A stretch of DNA of 64,000 nucleotides from DASWJZ01 sp963805325. GTDB lineage: Bacteria > Pseudomonadota > Alphaproteobacteria > Rhizobiales > Afifellaceae. The DNA lies in contig CAWDTS010000002.1 in assembly GCA_963805325.1 (NCBI GenBank), positions 248,001 to 312,000 of the forward strand, written 5' to 3'. The position numbers and the translations under genes were made by a program. Position 1 is the first letter of the stretch. Each line of letters starts with the position of its first letter. Shown piece by piece: positions 1 through 8,719 of the stretch. The notes beneath the pieces were generated by a model. It was given only the letters and a program-made list of their open reading frames with translations. It did no database searches and was not told the DNA's origin.

Positions 1-165
1 AAAACCGGCTCCTTAGGCACTGCCGCAGGCGCGATATCACGCCGAAACCGTGCGGCAAAGGGCCGTCCGAGCCGAGGGTTGCGGAGTTGCAATGGCCCGG
101 CCCCTGACTATAGTCCGCGCCAATTCAAAGGGCCGCGGCCCGCTTGATAGGGAAGATCGGCCTAT

Positions 166-504
166 ATGTGGGTGACTCCGGCCTTTGCGCAGGGCTTCGG
201 CGGCGGTGGCGGCCTCGACATGGTAACGACGCTGCTGCCGTTCGCGCTCATTTTCGTCATAATGTACTTCCTCATCCTGCGCCCGCAGCGGCAGACGCAG
301 AAGCGGCGTGAGGACATGCTGAAGGCGATCCGGCGCGGCGACACTGTCGTCACCAATGGCGGCATCGTCGGCAAGGTGACCAAGGTCGTGGACGACAACG
401 AGGTGGAGCTGCAGATCGCGGAAGGCGTGAAGGTGCGGGCGATGCGCAGCCTAATCGCCGAGGTCCGGACGAAGGCGGAGCCGGTGGCCTCCAACTCGAA
501 CTAG
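166..504 (+). CDS. yajC: Preprotein translocase subunit YajC
   Basis: Small inner-membrane accessory subunit of the Sec translocase, which associates with SecD and SecF. The 112-residue product has a short glycine-rich N-terminus, one hydrophobic segment at about residues 18-39 and the family hallmark LRPQ directly after it, followed by a charged cytoplasmic domain with a conserved GDTVVTNGGIVGKV stretch. A purine-rich AGGGAAG lies about 10 bases before the ATG. It is the first gene of a yajC-secD-secF operon, with 36 bases to secD. Length and order are standard for the family. Confidence 0.96.
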   Translation: MWVTPAFAQGFGGGGGLDMVTTLLPFALIFVIMYFLILRPQRQTQKRREDMLKAIRRGDTVVTNGGIVGKVTKVVDDNEVELQIAEGVKVRAMRSLIAEVRTKAEPVASNSN

Positions 505-540
505 CGCGGAGACGGCCGCGGCTCTGAAAGATCGACACCA

Positions 541-2137
541 ATGCTCTATTTCCAGCGCTGGAAGATAGCGCTCATCCTGTTCGTCGCCCTGGCCGGCATC
601 GTCGCCACCATTCCGAATTTCTTCTCGGCCGAGACGGTGGCGTCATGGCCGGCCTTTCTGCCGAAGCGGCAGATCGTGCTCGGGCTCGATCTGCGCGGCG
701 GCGCCCATCTCTTGCTTGAAGTGGATCGCGCCAGCCTGATCAAGGACCGGTTGAAGACTCTCGAAGGCGACGTCCGGCAGACACTGCGCGATCAGCGCGT
801 CGGCTATCGCGGACTCGACGCGCGCGGCCAGGGGGTCTCCTTCACGCTGCGCGACTCCGCAGACGCCGAGAAGGCGCTCGCCGCGCTGCAGCCGCTCGCG
901 GCGCCAGTGCAATCGGGCCTCTTCGGGCAGGGGACGATGCGCGAAGTGGCGCTTACGCAAAACGGCGACCGCATTACCGCTGCGCTCACCGACGACGGTA
1001 TCGAACAGCGCATGCGCTCCGCGGTGACGCAGAGCGTGCAGGTGCTCGACCGGCGCCTCAACGCGCTCGGCACGACCGAGCCCTCCATCCAGGCGGAGGG
1101 CAGCGAGCGTATTCTGGTGGAGGTGCCCGGGCTTCAGGACACCACGCAGCTCAAGCAGATCCTCGGCCAGACTGCGCGCATGACCTTCCACATGGAGTGC
1201 ACCGAGGCTTCGAGCGATGGCGTCACGCCGCCGGCCGGCTGCGAGCGCATCGAGTTCGGCCAATCCCGGCGAGCCGCCGATGTTCGTGGACTCGCGCGCG
1301 CTGCTTTCCGGCGACGACCTTGCCGACGCGCAGCCGTCCTTCCACCAGCAGACCGGTCAGCCGATCGTCACCTTCCGCTTCAACACGCGTGGCGCGCGCA
1401 TCTTCGCCGATGTGACGCAACAGAACGTCGGCCGCCGCTTCGCCGTCGTGCTCGACGATAAGTACATCACCGCGCCGGTGATCCGCGACGCCATCCTCGG
1501 CGGCTCGGGCCTCATCGAAGGCAATTTCACCGTGGAGAGCGCGCAGAACCTTGCCGTGCTGCTTCGCGCGGGCGCGCTTCCCGCCGACCTCACAATCGTC
1601 GAAGAGCGCACCGTCGGCCCGAGCCTCGGGCAGGATTCGATCCGCGCCGGAGCCATCGCGGCCGTCGTCGCGCTCACGGCCGTCGTTGTTTTCATGGTCG
1701 TCTGCTACGGCATCCTCGGCTTCTTCGCCGACATCGCCATGATCGTGAATACCTTTCTGATGTTCGGCATCATCACGGCGACCCAGGCGACGCTCACGCT
1801 TCCCGGCATCGCCGGCATCGTCCTGACCATGGGCATGGCGGTCGACGCCAACGTGCTGATCTACGAGCGCATGCGCGAGGAGAATCGGCTCGGGCGCTCC
1901 ACCATCGCGTCCTTCGAAACCGGCTTCTCGCGCGCCTTCGCCACGATCATCGACTCGCATCTGACGGCGCTCATTGCGGCGCTCGCACTCTTTGCGCTCG
2001 GCTCCGGCCCGATCCGGGGGTTTGCCGTCGCCTTCGCCATCGGCATCATCTCGACGCTCTTCACCGCCTATCTGATGACGCGACTGATCGTCGCCACCTG
2101 GGTGCGCTATGCGCGCCCGAAAACCGTTCCTCTCTAG
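541..2137 (+). CDS. secD: Protein translocase subunit SecD (one frameshift)
   Basis: SecD uses the proton-motive force to pull exported proteins through SecYEG on the periplasmic side, together with SecF. The first reading frame (541 to about 1261) gives the N-terminal membrane segment and the LGLDLRGGAHLLLEV signature near residue 50. The next frame supplies the rest of the P1 domain and the transmembrane block with GMAVDANVLIYERMREE. The frames join if one C is removed at about 1260-1261, restoring ..EFGNPGEPPMFVD... The repaired protein is about 531 residues, which is normal for Alphaproteobacteria. The gene should be needed for normal export, so I read the break as a sequence error rather than decay. 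Confidence 0.93.
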
Positions 2138-2147
2138 GCCCCCAGTT

Positions 2148-3092
2148 ATGCCCCTTCGCATCGTCCCCGATGGCACCAACATCCCGTTCATGCGGCTCGC
2201 CAGGATCCGCACGCCGATCTCGCTGATCCTGATCGTCGTCTCGTTCGTGCTGCTTTTCACTGTCGGCCTGAACGAGGGCATCGACTTCAAGGGCGGCACG
2301 ATGATCGAGGTGCGCCATAAAGCGGGTCCTGCCGAGCTCGCGCAGATCCGTACCGAAGTTTCCGGGCTCGGTTTCGGCGACGTGGAGGTGCAGGGGATCG
2401 GCGTGCCGACCGACGTCCTGATCCGTGTCGCGATGCAGCCTGGCGGCGACGCCGCGCAGCAGCAGGTCGTGGAGAAGGTGCAGGCGACGCTCGGCTCCAA
2501 CGACTACGAATACCGCCGTGTGGAAGTGGTCGGCCCGCGGGTGTCGGGCGAACTCGCGCAGACCGGTCTGATCGCGACCGTGTTCACCATCGTCGGCATC
2601 ATGATCTACATCTGGTTCCGCTTCGAGTGGCAGTTCGCGCTGGGCGCGGTCGCCACGCTCGTCCACGACGCGATCCTGACGATCGGCTTCTTCGCGGCGA
2701 CCCAGATCGACTTCAACCTCTCTTCGATCGCCGCGATCCTGACCATCCTCGGCTACTCGCTGAACGATACGGTCGTCATCTTCGACCGTATCCGCGAGCT
2801 CCTGCGCCGCTACAAGCAGATGCCGCTCGGCCAGTTGATCGACCTCGCCACCAACCAGACGCTCGCCCGCACCATCATGACGTCGCTAACGACGCTGCTG
2901 GCGCTAGGAGCGTTGTTCTTCTTCGGCGGCGAGGTGATCCGCTCCTTCACTGCCGCCATGCTCTGGGGCGTGTTCATCGCCACGGCGTCGTCGATCTTCA
3001 TCGGCGGTCCGATCCTCATCTACTTCAACCTCCGCCCGCGCGTCGAAGCCGGGCAGGCAGCATCGAAGCCTGCCGACGCCGCAAAGGCCTGA
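2148..3092 (+). CDS. secF: Protein translocase subunit SecF
   Basis: Partner of SecD in the SecDF-YajC complex of the inner membrane. The 314-residue protein has an N-terminal membrane segment (PISLILIVVSFVLLF), the periplasmic-loop signature GIDFKGGTMIEV, and a C-terminal five-helix block containing GYSLNDTVVIFDRIRE, the conserved SecF TM4 motif. I chose ATG 2148 because it gives the usual short N-terminus. An upstream in-frame ATG at 2109 would overlap secD by 29 bases. The gene follows secD by 10 bases and is followed after one base by the NDUFAF3-like gene. Confidence 0.95.
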   Translation: MPLRIVPDGTNIPFMRLARIRTPISLILIVVSFVLLFTVGLNEGIDFKGGTMIEVRHKAGPAELAQIRTEVSGLGFGDVEVQGIGVPTDVLIRVAMQPGGDAAQQQVVEKVQATLGSNDYEYRRVEVVGPRVSGELAQTGLIATVFTIVGIMIYIWFRFEWQFALGAVATLVHDAILTIGFFAATQIDFNLSSIAAILTILGYSLNDTVVIFDRIRELLRRYKQMPLGQLIDLATNQTLARTIMTSLTTLLALGALFFFGGEVIRSFTAAMLWGVFIATASSIFIGGPILIYFNLRPRVEAGQAASKPADAAKA

Positions 3093-3093
3093 G

Positions 3094-3501
3094 ATGCCGG
3101 AGAGCGGCGGCGGCTTCCTGATGGAGCCGGCCCGCTTTCCGGGCCGCGCGCCGATCGAGGCCTACGGCAATGGCGGGTTTCGCTTCGCCGACATGTCGCA
3201 TCGCGGCTCGATCCTGGCGTTGCCGAGCGGCATCGAGGCCTGGCCCGTCGGCGATGCAACCGAGATCACGACGGAAGCGGTCGGGCGCATCGTTGCGGAG
3301 GCTTCCGCGATTGATATCCTTCTGATCGGCACGGGCGCGACGATGACGCCGCTCATCCGTGCAACGCGCGAGGCGCTGGAGGCAGCTGGACTTTTCCCGG
3401 ATCTGATGTCGACCGGTGCGGCGGTTCGGACCTACAACGTGCTCCTCTCGGAGGAGCGGGCGGTCGCCGCGGCGCTGGTGGCCGTGGAAAGCATCCGATA
3501 G
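3094..3501 (+). CDS. Mth938-like / NDUFAF3-family protein
   Basis: A 135-residue protein of the Mth938-like (DUF498) fold, the family of the human complex I assembly factor NDUFAF3. Visible features are the short beta-rich start, the segment ILLIGTGATMTPL and the GAAVRTYNVLLSEERAVAAAL helix typical of the family. No catalytic residues are known. It begins one base after the secF stop, so it is probably cotranscribed with the Sec genes. The next gene resembles NDUFAF6, and this pairing beside secDF suggests a role in membrane-complex assembly. The family call is firm; the function is inferred. Confidence 0.88.
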   Translation: MPESGGGFLMEPARFPGRAPIEAYGNGGFRFADMSHRGSILALPSGIEAWPVGDATEITTEAVGRIVAEASAIDILLIGTGATMTPLIRATREALEAAGLFPDLMSTGAAVRTYNVLLSEERAVAAALVAVESIR

Positions 3502-3526
3502 CCAAGCGCGGCGCGCACCTGCGAAG

Positions 3527-4399
3527 ATGCGCATGATGGCCTCTGAACCGACGCCCGACGACATCGCCTACGTCACCGCGCTTACGCGGGCGCACGATCT
3601 GCCGCGCTATTATTCGGCGCTCTTCGCGCCACGCGAAGCCCGCGACGCGCTTCTTTCGATCTACGGGTTCGCGGCAGAGATCGCGCGTGTTCCGAACCAG
3701 GTGCGCGAGCCCGCGCTCGGCGAGATCCGGCTGAAGTGGTGGAGCGAAACGCTTGTCGAGGCGGTCCGGCAGGAGGGCGCGGCGGATGCCCCCGGGCTTC
3801 GGGCGGCAGCCGGCGCCATCATCCGCCACTCGCTGCCGCTCTCGGCGTTCGAGGCGCTGATCGAGGCGCGCGGCGCCGATCTCTATTCCGATCCGCCGGC
3901 GACGCTCGCCGATCTCGAGGGCCGGATGGGGGAGACGGAATCGGCGCTCTTTCAGATGGCGGCGATCATCCTCGGCAGCACAGGGCCCGGAAACGGCGGA
4001 CGCCGCCGGTCACGCTGGCGTCGCCTATGGCATCGCGCGTCGGCTATCTTCGCTGGCGGCAGACAGGGCGCGCGGACGCACGATCCTGCCGGCCGAGACG
4101 CTGGAAGCGGAGGGAATTTCAGCGGCCGGATGTCTTTGCGCCGTCGGCGCAGGCCGGCACTTGACAGCCGCCGTCGGCGCGCTTGCGAGGGCGGCGCGCC
4201 GCCATCTCGGCCTGGCGCGCGCGCATCTTGTCGGCGCGCCTGCGTCGGCTGCAGCCGGCCTTTCCTGCCGCTTGCGGTCGTTGCGCCGCTTCTCGAGCCG
4301 GATCGAGCGCCTCGGCCCTGCCGTCGCCGAGCGAGGAATGCCGCGCTCTCAGACCTCGAAAGCCTGATGCGCATCGGCTGGGCGCGGCTGCGGCAGTAA
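3527..4399 (+). pseudogene. Squalene/phytoene synthase family, NDUFAF6-like (several frameshifts)
   Basis: The first frame (3527 to about 3990) encodes a trans-isoprenyl-synthase-like protein with EPALGEIRLKWWSETL. The place where true synthases carry the first DxxxD motif reads YGFAAEIARVPNQV and lacks those aspartates, as in NDUFAF6-type assembly proteins. After about 3990 the sequence continues as PETADAAGHAGVAYGIARRL in the next frame. It then steps through further frames (near 4228, 4262, 4298 and 4340) to read LRRLQPAF, FLPLAVVAPLL, RIERLGPAVAERG and finally SDLESLMRIGWARLRQ. At least five indels occur in 870 bases, most repaired by deleting one base. It could be a real pseudogene or a poorly resolved stretch of an intact gene; I favour the latter. 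Confidence 0.8.
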
Positions 4400-4408
4400 G
4401 CGTCTTCT

Positions 4409-5822
4409 TCAGGCGGCGAGGCGGCTCGTTGCGCCGAGCCAGAGGTCGAAGTCGCGAAGCGCGCGGCGTGAAAGGGCGCGCTTGCGGGCGATCGTCTTCG
4501 CGGTGCCGCGCAGGCGGTTGCCGGCCTCGTCCTTCACCGGCTGATCGATCGGCGGGAACAGCCCGAAATTCACGTTCATCGGCTGGAAATCCCGCGCTGT
4601 TTCCCCCGGCACCGCCAGCTTGCCCGTGACATGGGCGAGAAGCGCGCCATGCGCGCTCGTTAGAGGCGGCGCCACGGCCGCCTGGCCGAACGCCTCGGCC
4701 GCCGCGAAGCGCGCCGCCATCAGCCCCACCGCTGCGGACTCCACGTAGCCCTCGCAGCCGGTGATCTGGCCGGCAAAGCGGATGTGCGGCCTGGACTTGA
4801 GCCTCAGCGTCTCGTCGAGAAGGACGGGCGAATTCAGGAAGGTGTTGCGGTGGAGTCCGCCGAGCCGCGCGAACTCTGCTCCTTCGAGACCGGGGATGCT
4901 GCGGAAGAGCCTGACTTGCTCTCCGTGCTTCATTTTGGTTTGGAAGCCGACCATGTTGAAGAGCGAACCGATGGCGTTGTCCTGCCGGAGCTGCACGACG
5001 GCGTATGCCTTGACGTCGGGCTTGTGGCGATTGGTGAGGCCCATCGGCTTCATCGGCCCGTGGCGCAGGGTCTCGGGTCCGCGCTCCGCCATTACCTCGA
5101 TCGGCAGGCAGCCGTCGAAATAAGGCGTGTCCTTCTCCCACTCGCGGAACTCCGCCTTCTCCGAGGCGACGAGGCCCTCGATGAAGGCGTAGGTACTGGT
5201 CGCGGTCGAGCGGGCAGTTGATGTAGTCCGCGCCTGTGCCACCCGGGCCGGCCTTGTCGTAGCGCGACTGGAACCAGGCAACCTCCATGTCGATCGTCTC
5301 GCGATAGACGATCGGCGCGATCGCATCGAAGAAGGCGAGGCGGTCGAGGCCCGTCGCCTCCTGGATGGAAGTCGCGAGCGACGAGGACGTGAGGGGGCCG
5401 GTCGCGACAATGGACGGGCCCCAATCCTCCGGCGGCAGCGCCGCGACCTCGCCCTCTTCGACGCAGATCAGCGGATGCGCGCGCAGCGTCGCCGTCACGC
5501 CTTCCGAAAAGCCGTCGCGATCGACCGCGAGCGCGCCACCCGCCGGTAGCATGTGGCGGTCGCCCATCGCCATCACGAGCGAGCCGGCGCGACGCATCTC
5601 GGCGTGGAGCAGCCCGACCGCATTCGTCTCGGCGTCATCGGAGCGGAATGAATTGGAGCAGACCAACTCGGCAAAGCCGCCGGTCTTGTGCGCCGGCGTC
5701 ATCGAAGCCGGCCGCATCTCGTGGAGAACGACGGAAATGCCGGCTTCGGCGAGCTGCCACGCAGCCTCGGAGCCGGCGAGGCCGCCGCCGATCACATGGA
5801 TCTTCGCCGAGTGCTCATTCAT
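4409..5822 (-). CDS. trmFO: Methylenetetrahydrofolate-tRNA (uracil-5-) methyltransferase TrmFO (one frameshift)
   Basis: Folate- and FAD-dependent enzyme that makes m5U54 in the T-loop of tRNA. The N-terminus shows the FAD-binding motif GGGLAGSEAAWQLAE and the family signature LVCSNSFRSDDAETNAVGLLH-like block. The second half contains the KPMGLTNRHKPDVKAYAVVQLR and NVNFGLFPPI segments. Two frames meet at about 5192. Removing one G there restores RDQYYAFIEGLV, giving about 470 residues, the usual length. The start MNEHSAKIHVIGG at 5822 is preferred over an upstream in-frame ATG at 5858. It converges with the NDUFAF6-like gene, leaving only 9 bases between them. Confidence 0.93.
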
Positions 5823-5940
5823 GCCCGCGATATGCGACGAACCGGCCGGAGACGGCAAGGGCGGCCAAGTGTTGCGCTGCGGACCTCGTCAGTTGCCGCC
5901 TTGCACCTTATGGTCGACGGATCGTTAACGTACGTCGCGC

Positions 5941-6573
5941 ATGTTGTTCGAAATGTTGGTACGCGTTCTTTTCTTGTTGGTTGGGCTCGGGCTCGCGGAT
6001 GCGGCTTCCGCGCAGCAGGCTTGGTATGCGCGAAAGCACGGGCACCCGCCTTCCGCCAGCAATGCCTATATCTGCCACGGCTACACGTGCCGGATTGTGT
6101 CGCTCGTGCATTTCAGCGACGCCGAGATCGCGAAGATCGCCGGGCGGCTTGCCACCGGCACTGCGAACGCGGAGGCGGAGCGGGAAGCGATCTCGCGCGC
6201 CGATCAGGTCTTCGAGACGATCGTCGGAGCGCGCGTGGGAACGGCGCACGATCTTCCGAAGATGCAGTTCGGCCACCCCGCCGACGATCAGATGGACTGC
6301 ATCGACGAGGCGACGAATACGACGAGCCTTCTGCTGCTGCTCGAGAAGCGCGGCTACCTGAAGTACCACACCGTGGATCCGCCCTCAGCGCGGGGCTTCT
6401 TCCTCGACCTGCGCTATCCCCACGCGACCGCCGTTCTGACCGACAAAAGCACTGGCGAGAAATGGGCAGTCGATTCGTGGCCGCGGGCAAACGCCGAGCC
6501 GCCTGTCGTCCAGCCGCTCAGCGTGTGGAAACGGGCGCGCCCCGGCGACCCTCTGCCTGACAGCGTGTCTTGA
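5941..6573 (+). CDS. Secreted hypothetical protein
   Basis: A 210-residue protein whose first 24-26 residues form a clear Sec signal peptide (hydrophobic run LVRVLFLLVGLGL, then ADAASAQQA). The mature part begins with a Cys pair in CHGYTC (Cys45 and Cys50) and a third Cys in MDCIDEATNTT, and ends with a proline-rich tail. I recognise no catalytic motif or named domain. It sits alone, diverging from trmFO and converging with the DUF1127 gene behind a shared hairpin. It is probably a periplasmic protein; I do not assign a function. Confidence 0.72.
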   Translation: MLFEMLVRVLFLLVGLGLADAASAQQAWYARKHGHPPSASNAYICHGYTCRIVSLVHFSDAEIAKIAGRLATGTANAEAEREAISRADQVFETIVGARVGTAHDLPKMQFGHPADDQMDCIDEATNTTSLLLLLEKRGYLKYHTVDPPSARGFFLDLRYPHATAVLTDKSTGEKWAVDSWPRANAEPPVVQPLSVWKRARPGDPLPDSVS

Positions 6574-6576
6574 GCA

Positions 6577-6612
6577 ATGAAAAGGCCGATGGGCGACTGG
6601 CGCCCCCGGCCT
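6577..6612 (-). terminator. Hairpin terminator of the DUF1127 gene
   Basis: The arms AGGCCG (6583-6588) and CGGCCT (6607-6612) enclose an inner GGGCG/CGCCC stem. On the minus strand the hairpin is followed by TTTTCATT, as in an intrinsic terminator. It lies between two convergent genes and may also stop the upstream secreted-protein transcript. Confidence 0.6.
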
Positions 6613-6639
6613 GTTCGTTGGCGTATGGCTTCAGCCGGC

Positions 6640-6801
6640 CTAGAGGCGCGATGCCTCACGTGCCAGACGGCCGATGTCGCCGCGGTTGATCCCAAGATCG
6701 GAGAGTTCGCGGCCCGAAAGCCCCTGCAACTCACGAACGGTCTCACGATAACGCCGCCAGCGGCGGTAGCGCCCGTAGAGGGTGTTGGTATTCTGCGACA
6801 T
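6640..6801 (-). CDS. DUF1127 domain-containing protein
   Basis: A 53-residue, arginine-rich protein that fits the DUF1127 (YjiS-like) family. It has a basic N-terminal stretch (RYRRWRRYRETVRELQGLS) followed by RELSDLGINRGDIGRLARE, the canonical C-terminal motif. Short DUF1127 proteins in Alphaproteobacteria have been linked to RNA turnover and to phosphate or stress responses; that role is carried over from the family, not shown here. The ATG at 6801 gives the normal family length, whereas longer in-frame extensions have no family resemblance. A hairpin terminator follows. Confidence 0.88.
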   Translation of the reverse strand: MSQNTNTLYGRYRRWRRYRETVRELQGLSGRELSDLGINRGDIGRLAREASRL

Positions 6802-7059
6802 TGTTTCTGTCCTTCTTCGCCGGCCCTTTGGGCGGCGCCCGCAGAGTTCTGCGGTCACCTCGCGATATAGGCGGGGCGATCTGGGTTGTGCAGTGCAGCA
6901 AACGCATGGCTGCAATGCCGCAAAGGCAAAAGATGTTAATAGTTCAGTGACTTTGCCACTCTTCTGGCCACTCGCGGCCAACGCTCGGGCCCTGGTGGCG
7001 GCTTCCGCCAGCGGCGGCAAAGGGGCCGCGGTTGGCAGGCACGCCCAGAGGTTATTTCC

Positions 7060-8088
7060 TCACAGCCAGCCGCTCTTGCGGAAGCGCCAGTAGAGCACCC
7101 CGCAGACGGCGATGACGACCCCGAGCACGGCAAAATACCCAAATCGCCAGTGAAGCTCCGGCATGTCGACGAAGTTCATCCCGTAGATGCCGGCGACGGC
7201 TGTAGGCACGGCGAGGATCGCCGCCCAGGCGGCGAGCTTGCGGGTGATATCGGCCTGCTGCGCTTGGCCGGTCATGAGGCTCGCCTCGAAGGCGAAGGCC
7301 AGCACCTCGCGTAGCGAGTCGATTTCCTCCTGCACGCGGTGCACATGGTCGGTCACGTCGCGAAAGAGCGGCTGCATGGCAGAATCGATCCGCATCGCCT
7401 CCGCGTGCTCCAGCCTGCGGCATACCTCGATGAGGGGCACGGCGGCGTTCCGCAGCCTGAGCAGATCTCGGCGCAGCATGTAGAGGCGCTCGATCGCCGA
7501 GCCCGCCAGCGTGGCGGAGAAGACCTCGTCCTCGATGCCGTCCACCTCGGCGTGGATCGCCCCGATCACCGGCATGTAATTGTCCACGATGAAGTCGAGG
7601 AGGGCATAGAGGATATAATCCTCGCCGTTAGCGAGCACGACAGGGCAGGCCTCGCAGCGGTCGCGCACGGACCGGTAGGAGGTGGAGGCGCCGTGGCGCA
7701 CGGAGACCACGTAGCCCCGGCCGACGAAAAGATGCGTCTCCCCGAAGGCGATGCGCCCCTCGGTCTGCTGGGCGGTGCGCGCGACGATGAAGAGCAATTC
7801 CCCGTATTGCTCGATCTTCGGCCGCTGATGCGCCCGTTCCGCGTCCTCGATCGCCATCTCGTGCAGACCGAACTGGCCTTGGACGCGCTTCAGGAGGGCG
7901 TGCGAGGGCTCGTGCAGACCGATCCAGACCACATGGCCGGCTCGTTTCGCCCATTCCCCCGCACTTTCGATCTCAGCGTCGCAGACGCGCCGCCCGCCGG
8001 CATACACTCCCGCTGCGACCACGCCGGGCTCGTGCGCCGCGTCTGCTGTGGCAGGGGCGGGTGCCGGTATCGCGCGCTCGGTTGCCAT
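7060..8088 (-). CDS. CorA-family magnesium/divalent cation transporter
   Basis: Inner-membrane channel for Mg2+ (or Co2+, Ni2+, Zn2+). The 342-residue protein has a large soluble N-terminal domain with long helices, then two C-terminal membrane helices. The first ends with the diagnostic GMNF motif (YGMNFVDMPELHW) and the second is YFAVLGVVIAVCGVLYW, leaving a short basic tail. The start ATG at 8088 is preceded by a perfect AGGAGG at 6 bases, which excludes the longer in-frame start. It stands alone between a DUF1127 gene and a Nudix gene. The exact ion cannot be read from sequence; a ZntB-like exporter role is possible. Confidence 0.93.
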   Translation of the reverse strand: MATERAIPAPAPATADAAHEPGVVAAGVYAGGRRVCDAEIESAGEWAKRAGHVVWIGLHEPSHALLKRVQGQFGLHEMAIEDAERAHQRPKIEQYGELLFIVARTAQQTEGRIAFGETHLFVGRGYVVSVRHGASTSYRSVRDRCEACPVVLANGEDYILYALLDFIVDNYMPVIGAIHAEVDGIEDEVFSATLAGSAIERLYMLRRDLLRLRNAAVPLIEVCRRLEHAEAMRIDSAMQPLFRDVTDHVHRVQEEIDSLREVLAFAFEASLMTGQAQQADITRKLAAWAAILAVPTAVAGIYGMNFVDMPELHWRFGYFAVLGVVIAVCGVLYWRFRKSGWL

Positions 8089-8157
8089 GGGCGACCTCCT
8101 CCTCCGGCGCGCCACGCCGGCGCCGTCCGGTTTGTAGCGATCCTACAGGCACATGGC

Positions 8158-8628
8158 TCAACCGCCCAGATGCGCGAGGTGGGCAGCGAGCGCGGCGAGG
8201 ATCGGCAGTTGACCTTTCACGATCTTGCGGCTCGCCGCATCCAGCCCGAGCCAGCCAGCACGGTCGGTCTCGGGGAATTCCGCCATGGCACCGGAGCGCG
8301 GTGGCCATTCCATCGTGAAGGTGTTGCTCCTGAAGCCGGCGAGATCGAAATCGGCCTCCATGGCAAAGGCGGTGACGACCTTGCTGCTGGATGTGCGGAA
8401 GTCGCCGAGAAGAACCGCCTTGCCCTCGGGCTCCGCGCCGGTCTCCTCCAAAAGCTCGCGACGCGCTGCGGCGAGTAGGTCCTCGCCCTTCTCGCAGGTC
8501 CCTTTCGGGATCGACCATGCGCCTTCGTCCTTTTTCGCCCAGAAGGGGCCGCCCGGATGGACAAGCAGAACCTGCGGCACACCGTCCCGGTGGCGGTAGA
8601 GAATCATGCCGGCGGTGCGAATTGACAT
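8158..8628 (-). CDS. NUDIX hydrolase
   Basis: A 156-residue hydrolase of nucleoside-diphosphate-linked substrates. The Nudix box GX5EX7REUXEEXGU is complete: GTCEKGE, seven residues, then RELLEETGA, at about residues 43-65. The N-terminus AGMILYRHRDGVPQVLLVHPGG and the GAWSIPKG just before the box are typical of the YfcD/MutT-like group with a WSIPKG motif. It may be cotranscribed with corA, 69 bases downstream. The substrate is unknown; diadenosine polyphosphates or inositol pyrophosphates are the usual candidates for this subgroup. Confidence 0.9.
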   Translation of the reverse strand: MSIRTAGMILYRHRDGVPQVLLVHPGGPFWAKKDEGAWSIPKGTCEKGEDLLAAARRELLEETGAEPEGKAVLLGDFRTSSSKVVTAFAMEADFDLAGFRSNTFTMEWPPRSGAMAEFPETDRAGWLGLDAASRKIVKGQLPILAALAAHLAHLGG

Positions 8629-8719
8629 CCGGATGCTCTAACAAGGGCTGGAACCGGAAGGATAAGCCCGGATTGACCCAGCGACGAAGGCCTGGGGATG
8701 AGGAAATGAAAGGAATTTC

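Noticed and set aside
1..165. RNA gene or riboswitch upstream of yajC
   Set aside because: Nothing with conserved secondary structure could be recognised; the stretch holds only the yajC leader and ribosome-binding site.
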